From contig NW_020312935.1 of assembly GCF_003265705.1 (NCBI RefSeq), forward strand, positions 6,976,245 to 7,040,244: a stretch of DNA of 64,000 nt, in the 5' to 3' direction. The DNA is from Callorhinus ursinus. Its lineage: Eukaryota; Chordata; Mammalia; Carnivora; Otariidae. Positions 55,638 to 64,000 of this stretch are shown here, piece by piece. The translations under genes and the position numbers were made by a program. Within the stretch, counting starts at the first letter, position 1. Every line of letters starts with the position of its first letter. The notes under the pieces are model-generated. The model made no database searches. It was given only the letters and a program-made list of their open reading frames with translations, and was not told the DNA's origin.

Positions 55638-56530
55638 AATCAATCTGAAATGTTGGTGTACACCAGAACAGTTCAAATTTTAGATTGCCACTATTTTTTA
55701 TGGAGCACAACACCATTGTACAGTCCGGGTGCTCTTATACCACATCCATCAACTTACGGATGAGTGTGTTGTAGTTTGTCACTGGCACGTTTGTTCAGTC
55801 TGTTGCAATGCATTGGAGGCAGTTTTGTGTGCCATTTTTTGGGGGCGGGGGCGGTGTTTTCTGACCTTGTCAGTTCAAGGTTTGTCAGATACCATCTGAC
55901 TGCCTGGGATGCAGGAGTTGTAATCTCCCACACGCACACACTCGGGCTCTGTGGTCCTGCCACAGGCTTCTGCCATACAGACCCTGGATTTCTGATCAAT
56001 TCTATTTCATGTGATTTCCACCCAAAATGGAGAAAATGTATAGTGTATTTATAATTGCATACTCTGCATTATTGGATATAATCCTGATCTTGATCTGTCT
56101 GGTGAGATTTAGGGCCCATTTCTTCTCCATGATGTCAGCTCAGAGCCTATCTGGAAGCCATGCCTGCAGCGGGAAAGCTACGGTAACTAGCTGGGGGTGG
56201 AAGTGGCAGCTGAACCCAAATGTAAACCAATCTCTCACTCAGCTTCCAATGAGCCTGCTCCCCACAACGACCATTGTTCCCCCATTGCCACCTGCCCAGA
56301 GGAGTTGGGATAGGAAGCCAGGGTGGCAAGTGTGGAGTTCTGAGGCATAAACTCCATCATCTTAAGAATAAATCTGCCTGGGGAACATCTCACAGTACAA
56401 ACCTCCAACGCTGCAGTGTGCCTGGAAGGAGGAGAATGGGATGTACTGGTCGACAGTGCTGTTGATTACTGGGCCCTCCAGAAAGGTCTTGCCGCTTGAC
56501 ACTCCCACCAGTAGAAACATAAGGTTTTAG
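55638..56530. other. intron 1, unique sequence
   Basis: Includes a G-rich run (55841-55855). Frames of up to 107 codons lack recognisable domains. Confidence 0.5.
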
Positions 56531-56548
56531 GAAATTTTAAAAAGTTTT

Positions 56549-56740
56549 TTTTTTAAAGATCTTATTCATGCATTTGACAGAGAGCATGAGAGAGCGTAAG
56601 CAGGGGGAGCAGCAGAGGGAGAGGGAGAAGCAGGCTGCCCGCTGTGCAGGGAGCCTGATGCGAGACTTGATCCCAGGGTCCCGGGACCATGACCTGAGCC
56701 GAAGGCAGACCTTAACCAACTCAGCCACTCAAGCGCCCCA
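56549..56740 (-). mobile_element. CAN-SINE, antisense, full length
   Basis: Exact 18-base target duplication GAAATTTTAAAAAGTTTT (56531-56548, 56741-56758), one of the longest perfect ones here. Confidence 0.95.
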
Positions 56741-57015
56741 GAAATTTTAAAAAGTTTTAATAGTAACTTAATCAGCCAACTCTTTTTCTCCCTCCCTTCC
56801 TGCTTTTTGATGTTGTCAATCATAATTAGCTGCAGTGGTGGAAACCTGACAACCTTTTAATCTCAGCTTACTTACCAACTATGAAAATACTCCTGGTCAC
56901 TTTGTTGGTGCCCCATGGAAAGGGCTCTGACCAAGGACGCCCACGATCCTCCAATTAGCAAATATAGTAACTGTTACTTATTTGCATCTCTTTGAACATC
57001 TCTGTGCTATTTTAC

Positions 57016-57204
57016 TTTTTTTTAAGATTTTATTTATTTATTTGACAGAGAGAGACATAGCGAGAGAGGGAACACAAGCAGGGGGAGTAGGAGAGGGAGA
57101 AGCAGGCTTCCCGCGGAGCAGGGAGCCCGATGTGGGGGCTCGATCCCAGGATCCTGAGATCATGAACTGAGCCGAAGGCAGACGCCTAACGACTGAGCCA
57201 CCCA
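57016..57204 (-). mobile_element. CAN-SINE, antisense, 5' truncated
   Basis: The head ends at GAGCCACCCA without GGCGCC. Exact target duplication GTGCTATTTTAC (57004-57015, 57205-57216). Confidence 0.94.
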
Positions 57205-57439
57205 GTGCTATTTTACATTGTGACATTTGTCTACTGCAAAACTGTTAGAAGTTGAATTACTTTTGACTCTTGGGTTGCCTTGAAGTTGTTGGCTTCCAGT
57301 ATAATTTTGAGCCCTTATTTTCTTCTTGTGGGTCAATAGGTAACTTTTACCTTAGCAACAATTGTTAGGCTTCATTGTGCTGGAGAAAAATTTGACATTT
57401 GCTGTGCCAAAGGCAGGCAATAAAGGGTACTGTTTATTA

Positions 57440-57525
57440 GAAACAGAATATTAGAAGCTGCCTAAATACCCATCAAAAGGGGACTGATTAAATTATTATG
57501 AGTATAGTTGTGCGTACGTGCGTAT
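57440..57525 (+). repeat. L1 3' fragment, sense, short
   Basis: 'CTGCCTAAATACCCATCAAAAGGGGACTGATTAAATTATTATG' is a diverged piece of L1 3' sequence. Confidence 0.55.
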
Positions 57526-58389
57526 CTATCCGTATCTCTGTCCACATCCTGAATACTTGTGATATTGTCACTTAAAATAAGAAATATATGTTTGTTCTTC
57601 ATCTCATTTCTGGGACAGAGCTTGTAAAACTCTTGAAATTTCCTACATGATAAGAGGTGTCTTTTGATATTCTCAGCAACCCCCTTTCAACCACATCTGA
57701 GTTTGTGTTAATGAAGGGACTTTCGGGCTGGGGTCTGATTGCCAAGGAACTAACCGTGTGATTAGAGAGTTGGAGCTTTCAACGCAGCTCATCTCTGGGA
57801 AGGGGAAGGGGCCTACAGAACGAGCTCTATAAAAACTTGAACGCAAGAGGTGACCACTGCCAGGACCCTTTTGGACCTTGCCCTGTGTATCTCTTTATTT
57901 GCTGTTCAGTTATATCCTTTTGTAACCTGGTTTCAGAGCACCTGGCTCCAGGGGTTCCACACAGACCTGGTTTGGCTACTGGCCACTGACAAAATCCAAG
58001 GGCAGAGAGACAGTGGTGGTGAAACTAGAAAGGAATTTATTTCAGTGAGGCTGACACGGGGAAGACAGACCTCTCTTCTAGGTTTAGGTGAGGAAAATGT
58101 GGGACAAAGGTTGTAGGCACAGGCCACCGGGCCATAAAGGTCAGGTCCATGATTCTCTTGGGGTCAACCCCACGGGCTCTTGCTGGCCCCGGGCAGTCCG
58201 TGTTGCTTGAGGGGGTAGTTTTGGTTTCAAACACGGGGAATGCTTTGCCTGCAGGGTGTTTTTCCTGAGTGGAGAGATAAGTTTGAAGGAACGCATCAGA
58301 CTACAGACTGAGGTCAGAATGGAGGCAGTTGAAGTTCTCTTTCACTTGACCATCCTTTGTAATAGACTGTAATAAACTTTGTAATAAAT
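57526..58389. other. intron 1, unique sequence
   Basis: No repeat or exon recognised; an 88-codon frame at 57850 overlaps frames on the other strand. Confidence 0.5.
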
Positions 58390-58620
58390 CTAGAACCTTC
58401 TCCGTGAGGCCTTCCATGTCACTCCCTAAAACTTCAAACACCTTTGCCCTAGTTACATTGCATTTTCCTTTCCTGCTTTGATTTTTTCCCCTTTACAGTT
58501 CACACTGCCTATCATACAGTACTTCTAATTTCATTTTTAAAAGCTTCTCCTTCATCAGACTATGAGCTAGAGAGCAGATTTCTGTTTTGTTCACTGCTGC
58601 ATTGAGTGGCCTATTAGATG
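58390..58620 (+). repeat. L2-like LINE 3' fragment
   Basis: 'GTGAGGCCTTCCATGTCACTCCC', 'AGACTATGAGCTAGAGAGCAG' and 'TTTTGTTCACTGCTGC' follow the L2 3' end. Confidence 0.65.
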
Positions 58621-58947
58621 TGCATATTCTTGAAACTTTTTTATTTTAATATTTAAGAATGTAGGTGTTAGCTTCCCACACAAATATGGTTGAAGTTAGC
58701 ATACCAGAAACATTTGTAACTCATCAGTACAGCGTGTTATTTTTTGCCCAAGATTACTAGATCCAATTACAGGGGGAAGAAAAAGTTTAGGAGTTTCCCT
58801 TATATGAACTACTTCTTTGTGAATTGATTGCAAGTCAGGCATGTAATTCAGAGGGAGAATTCAAGTCTCTGGTTCTATAGAAAATTAAAAGAGCCATTAG
58901 GAAAGGGACAAAGTGTGTGCTTAGCCCTGTCTCTAATACGCTGACTT

Positions 58948-59147
58948 TTTTTTTTTTTTTTAAAGATTTTTATTTATTTGACAGGGAGAGACACAGCGAG
59001 AGAGGGAACACAAGCAGGGGGAGTGGGAGAGGGAGAAGCAGGCTTCCCGCGGAGCAGGGAGCCCGATGCGGGGCTCGATCCCAGGACCCTGGAATCATGA
59101 CCTGAGCCAAAGGCAGACGCTCAACCAACTGAGCCATCCAGGCGCCC
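58948..59147 (-). mobile_element. CAN-SINE, antisense, full length
   Basis: Young form (GACACAGCGAGAGAGGGAAC). Exact 17-base target duplication CTCTAATACGCTGACTT (58931-58947, 59148-59164). Confidence 0.95.
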
Positions 59148-59624
59148 CTCTAATACGCTGACTTAACAGAACCCCATATTGATGGGAGAGGTGTCTTTAT
59201 GATTCCTGTGCAGAAGTATTGGTAATGGATAGAGCGGAGCTGCCCTGCCCTGCCTTTTACGTGGACACCCTGCCAAGCATGTCAGCAGTTGTGGGTGTGG
59301 ATTTTTAGTGCCCCCAACCCCCCCCCATTTGCTGGCGGTGTGCAAGTAACTGCGCTTGGTGTCTTGGGTGGAGAGAGATGGCCTGGCCGCTGCCCTCAGA
59401 AAGCTCAGGAGACAGAGGGAGGCATAATGGCAAGTATAAAAAAGGGTAGAATGCAATCATAGATGAGTAAGCTTCCTTGGGAGAGACTGGAATCAAATAA
59501 TGTCTGGCAGGAGGAGAGACAATCAGGGAAGGTGTTGGGAGGAGGTGGCTTTGAGTGGCGCACTGAAAGGCATGCGTGGGACTCCAGGAGGCGGAGGAAG
59601 GCCACAGAACAGCCCGTGCCTTAT

Positions 59625-59770
59625 ATGTTTCCCGCATTTGAATCATCTGGGGATCCTGTCAAAAAAGCCCCAAACCATTCTGACTCTGTAGGTCAAGGAG
59701 GAGAGGCAGAAATTCTGCACTTCTCTCTGGCTCCCTGGTGATGCTGATATTGCTGGCTCTGAGGATAGAT
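59625..59770. repeat. MER5A-like hAT relic
   Basis: 'TGAATCATCTGGGGATCCTGTCAAAA', 'TTCTGACTCTGTAGGTC' and 'CTGGTGATGCTGATATTGCTGG' match MER5A. Confidence 0.75.
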
Positions 59771-60674
59771 CTGGGACCACAGAGCCGCCTGCCTACACGT
59801 CCTGGACCTTTGAAGTGGGGGCTCGCTGCGGGTTCTGGCCCAGGCTGGACGTGTGGTGGGCTGCGAGGTGCTTGGTTAGAGAAGTGCTAGAATAGAGGCC
59901 AGGAGCCCAAGACTGATCTGGTTTTAGGGGCAAGACCATTTGACCTTTCTTTGCTCACTGGGCCATCAACTCAGCCTTTGGGCCGCCTCCTTCTCCTGAA
60001 ATCTTCCTTTAAAAGCTCACCTCGTAATTTCCATCGATACCTGTTTGACGATGATCTCCATTCTCTTGGGACATATTGCTGGAACGTTACTTTGGTCCTT
60101 CAGGGAGAAATTGGTGCCATTATTGGTAGATTTTTCGATGTTTTTATAAACCTCCATTTCAGCTTTTTAATGGCTAAGTCCGGTGATCACTTTTGAAAAG
60201 CATAGCTTGTGAATGAATTAGGTGGGCCTCGATTTTAGGCTCTTATAATTGGGAGAAGAGGAGATAATACTCTTCCCTGTCTTACAGCCCTCTGGGGTCC
60301 CAGTCAGCCTGCGTGACCTCTGCCTGAACCCCCAGGGTAGTTGCAGATGGCATAAACAGACACCATTTGGACCCTGCCCTCTCGGTGTTTGGCATAATTG
60401 TGGTAGGAACTAGAAATCAGAAACGTGTGTCGGCAGCGTCAACTTACTAGTGGCGGAGGAAGAACCGAAAACATCGCAGAGCCGTTCCTTTCTGTTTCCT
60501 CCCAAGGGCCGAGCCGCACCCCAGCAGTGTCCGGGGACTGCGGTGAGGTGTAGGTGTTCACGTTAGGAATTCGATCCTTTCCTTAAGGACTCCATAGTTG
60601 TTGTTACATAGGAATTTCATCAGATCATATTGCTGACGGCGATACCGTCGTCCCCAGAGGAATACTGGCCACAT
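59771..60674. other. intron 1 end, unique sequence
   Basis: Repeat-free up to the (GTG)n tract before exon 2. 59990-60240 has the balanced composition often seen in conserved noncoding DNA. No exon. Confidence 0.45.
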
Positions 60675-60716
60675 GTGGTGGTGGTGGTGGTGGTGGCGGT
60701 GGCGGTGGAGGTGGAG
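60675..60716. repeat. (GTG)n-type trinucleotide repeat
   Basis: GTG/GGT units with GGC and GGA variants, about 85 bases upstream of exon 2. G-rich on the + (transcript) strand. Confidence 0.93.
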
Positions 60717-60800
60717 TTTTATTTAAATGTGGCAGGCACATATGTCCACGGATATGAACTAAATATACACACATGTGTGTGTTTCCAATTTTCTTCCTAG

Positions 60801-61112
<312 letters not shown>

Positions 61113-61710
61113 TGAAATTTTAACTGTCTTTACTGGGTTGAATAAAACTATACAGTAAATTGAATCTTCAGTAATGGTAGAACCATCATATAACAATTAT
61201 TTTGACCCCTTTAAAGATGTCATTTCAATTTTATGATCCTCTGAGAAGATTGGTAATGTTGATATTTATAGAACTTGGGAAGAGAAAGATGGAATTAAAA
61301 CGTTTGCATATTTTTCACACTGGACCCAAAAGCCATTTACAAAAGTATTGATTCAGGAAGAATTGAAAATAGGAATGAAAGTGCCGGTGACTTGCAAAGC
61401 CTAGGATTAGCATTAAATTCAAAGCAACAGGGAGGACGCGGAGGGTTTGGTGGTTTGATCAGAAGCATGTGCTCTTGAGGGTTTGGGTTCTTAGCCCCCT
61501 TTTGACAGCCTTCAGATTGGCATGGGAAGCTCTGGGCTGGTCCTGTCCTGGCCCATCTTGTGGTACTTTTCTTTATCCTGCTAAATGAGAAAGGAAACTT
61601 AGTAGCACTTGGTTTTCTTGACGTTTCTTTGCAAACAAGCATGTGCAAGAGCTCAAAGGGGATCAGTCAGAGAGTCACAGGAAAGCACCATCAGCTGCCT
61701 CACACTTTGG

Positions 61711-61812
61711 TGCCTGCTCAGCGGGAAGCCTGCTTCTCCCTCTCCCACTCCCCCCTGCTTGTGTTCCCTCTCGCTGTTTCTCTCTCTGTCAAATAAATGA
61801 AATCTTTAAGAA
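61711..61812 (+). mobile_element. CAN-SINE, sense, 5' truncated
   Basis: Begins at CCTGCTCAGCGGGAAGCC, lacking the whole tRNA-like head, and ends AAATAAATGAAATCTTTAAG. Confidence 0.9.
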
Positions 61813-62022
61813 AAAAAAAAGATTTTATTTGAGAGAGAGAGAGCGCGCGCATGCGTGTAGGGGGCAGGGAGGGCAAGAGGGGGTGGGAAGGATAGAGGGG
61901 GAGAGAGACGGAAACCCAAGCAGACTCCGTGCTGAGCATAGAGCCTGATGCGGGGCTCGACCTCATGACCCCGAGATCATGAAGAGTTGGACACTCCACT
62001 GACTGTGCCACCCAGGCGCCCC
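61813..62022 (-). mobile_element. CAN-SINE, antisense, older form
   Basis: AAGATTTTATTTGAGAG, GCGCGCGCATGCGTGTAG, AACCCAAGCAGACTCC and CCACCCAGGCGCCCC. Its T-run is replaced by the A-tail of the adjoining sense SINE. Confidence 0.9.
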
Positions 62023-62081
62023 ATAGCATCTCAGCTATTTTTAAGATAAAGTTTGTGTTCTCCATCAAAAAATTCTTGCAC

Positions 62082-62187
62082 GGATACCTGGCTGGCTCAG
62101 TCGGTGGAGTGTGCGACTCTTGATCTCAGGGCTGTGTGCTCGAGCCCCACGTTGGGTGTGGAGATTACTTAAAAATAAAATCTTTAA
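62082..62187 (+). mobile_element. short CAN-SINE variant, sense
   Basis: GGATACCTGGCTGGCTCAG head, GTGTGCTCGAGCCCCACG box B, GGAGATTACTTAAAAATAAAATC tail, without a (TC)n tract. Confidence 0.9.
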
Positions 62188-62389
62188 GGGCACCTGGGTG
62201 GCTCAGATGGTTGGAAGTCTGCCTTCGGCTTGGGTCATGATCCCGGGGTCCTGGGATCGAGTCCTGCATTGGGCTCCTTGCTCCTTGGGAGCCTGCTTCT
62301 CCCTCTGCTTCTCTCTCTCTCTCCCTCTGTCTCTCATGAATAGATGAATAAAATCTTAAAAAAAATAAAATAAAATCTTAAAAAAAAAA
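62188..62389 (+). mobile_element. CAN-SINE, sense, inserted in the tail of the previous one
   Basis: Starts in the A-tail of 62082-62187. AAAATAAAATCTT(T)AA stands before it and recurs at its end, as expected for a target duplication within a SINE tail. Confidence 0.93.
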
Positions 62390-62519
62390 TTGCCCACAGA
62401 GTTGACAGCATAGGAGAACCTCATAAACCTCCTCCCACTTCCAGACCTCCTCCAACCAAAATGTGAGTGGTAGAAGGCCTATCTGACAGAGGTGGCTGCC
62501 GGGAAGGTTAAGACCAGGG

Positions 62520-62715
62520 GCTTTGAGTCAGATCTGTGTTCAAATGCAGGGTGGCTCTTAAGGGCTGTGTGGGACCCTGGGCAGGTCACTTAGAGCCCCA
62601 TGTTGAAGGCTACCATTGGTAAAGTGGAGATGATAGTATTTTACAGGCTTGTTTTAAGAATGAAATGAGACCATGTGTATAAGGGACCTCAAGCCAGTGT
62701 GCGCTGCCGCCAGTC
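62520..62715 (+). repeat. MIR SINE relic, sense
   Basis: 'TTTGAGTCAGATCTGTGTTC', 'GGGACCCTGGGCAGGTCACTTAGAGCC' and 'GTAAAGTGGAGATGATAGTATT' follow MIR. Confidence 0.8.
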
Positions 62716-62719
62716 CGAG

Positions 62720-64000
62720 AGATGTTAGTATTACCGCAAGCGAGGGGCCCTTGTTTCCTATCAACCACATGTTTCCCCTGCAGACTTCTGCCAAGTTTGA
62801 CTTCACTCCCCTGATTCAGTCTTATCTACTGATTTGACTATAAATCTGTTAAAAGACCTCATTCTGCATCTTAATAACTAATTCATACTGGTCTCTATCC
62901 CCAGAAATACCTCTTTAGTGAGCATTCTGGAATTCTGATTCTTCTAATTTAAACGTGAAGGGCTTCCTACTTGTTGATTACCACATTATTGGGTCATATT
63001 GAAGTGCATCTTTTTCACTCGAAAGTTCACATATGTCTTTTTCTTCTGGACGGCGTTGGGTGGGGCAAACGCCTGGCTGATGTCACTTGAGAACATTTTC
63101 AGTCCTTTGGGATCTTTTCCAGGATTTGCACCCTTTCAGAGCAGATGAAGGTGTATGCTTATTCAACAGAAGAATGCATGAGTACATGAACTTGAGGAAG
63201 TGGTACTTACTGAGGGGAGCTCAGGTCATCTGTTCTCCAGGAGGGGAGAAAAAGTGAGTTCTTCAGGGCTGGACACAGCTCATTGAGTCACTATTATAGA
63301 GGGCTGGCCTTGACTCTGCTGTGTTTCTCTAACAAGGTGGTGGGAATATTTTGTCCTCAGTAGAACCAACTAATGAGTGAAATGGGGTGTGATTGGTATA
63401 GAATTAGAAAAGTGGTCATTTCATGAGTGTATGTTGACACAAAAATAATCATGGAAAATGGTAAATAAGGAGGAAGATGCGAAGTATATATTTTATACAA
63501 GCATTATTTGATGCAAGCAGAAAGCTTCTGTTAGCTCTGGGTTTGCTTGTTTTTGATGAATCTATGGGATTTATCCTGTGACACTTGTTTTTCTCTGTGT
63601 ATTAGGGGCTCATACACCTTTGTGCCCCACCTGTGTTTACTTTAGTTAGTGCCCCAGGCCTCCTCCCTCACCCCAGCCCTCCCCCTCCATTCCCTGCCTG
63701 CCACTGAAAGCTGCTAGGGGCGCCCGGTCTCCTTAGCCAGCACTCCGAGTCCGTCACGGACTGCTTGGCCGAACTTCCTAACAAGGAGGGAGGTCTGCAC
63801 TTGTGTTCTCTGCTTCCCTCCTCCTCATTTCTCTTTTCTCACCTCTTACTGTCAAATACAGCTCACTCGGAAAAATTCATTAAAATGTACAGTTGAACAA
63901 AGAATGGTAAAGATTGTGGAGCCACCCGTCTGGGTCGAGAGATAAACTTGACATCCTTGAAAGTCCTCTGGTTGGGATCACTGGGGCCTCCATGTTCCTG
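62720..64000. other. intron 2, unique sequence
   Basis: No repeat, exon or regulatory site that I can support. The last 350 bases are more GC-rich with CTCCCTC-type tracts. Confidence 0.5.

Overview
The window is nuclear DNA from a carnivoran mammal, probably an arctoid caniform (bear, seal or mustelid group). The call rests on about 62 recognisable copies of the carnivore-specific tRNA-derived CAN-SINE (head 'GGGCGCCTGGGTGGCTCAG', (TC)n tract, AATAAA-rich tail), roughly one per kilobase, together with mammal-wide MIR, L2, L1 and MER5 relics. I cannot resolve the species.

The one protein-coding gene I can support is CMTM4 (CKLF-like MARVEL transmembrane domain-containing 4), on the + strand. 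Its CpG-island promoter and exon 1 lie near 9.2-9.9 kb. Exon 1 carries the start codon at 9699 and 62 codons. Exon 2 (60801-60977, 59 codons) encodes the first part of the MARVEL four-helix domain. Both splice junctions are phase 0 and have good consensus sites. The two exons give about half of a protein of roughly 234 residues; the remaining exons lie beyond the right edge. Intron 1 is about 50.9 kb, so nearly 80% of the window is one intron.

Layout: 1-8.9 kb is intergenic DNA upstream of CMTM4, with L2, MIR, MER5 and CAN-SINE copies. 8.9-10.2 kb is the GC-rich promoter, 5' UTR and exon 1. 10.2-60.8 kb is intron 1. It holds a sense L1 ORF2 fragment (15.8-17.3 kb), a young carnivore L1 3' end (26.9-27.4 kb), a large antisense L1 complex with a second L1 nested inside it and many SINEs inserted into both (32.4-41.3 kb), further old antisense LINE-like sequence (43.3-48.7 kb), a clear processed pseudogene of PFDN4 with poly(A) tail and target-site duplication (53.8-54.5 kb), and several microsatellites. 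A 100-N assembly gap falls inside a SINE at 31.7-31.8 kb. 60.8-64 kb holds exon 2 and the start of intron 2.

There is no operon, CRISPR array, phage or other microbial system here. The observations most worth a second look are an exon-like GC-rich block on the minus strand inside the L1 complex, a fold-back insertion with a perfect hairpin at 36.5-36.6 kb, two places where successive SINEs hit the same L1 site, and several full-length SINEs with perfect target duplications that could be polymorphic.
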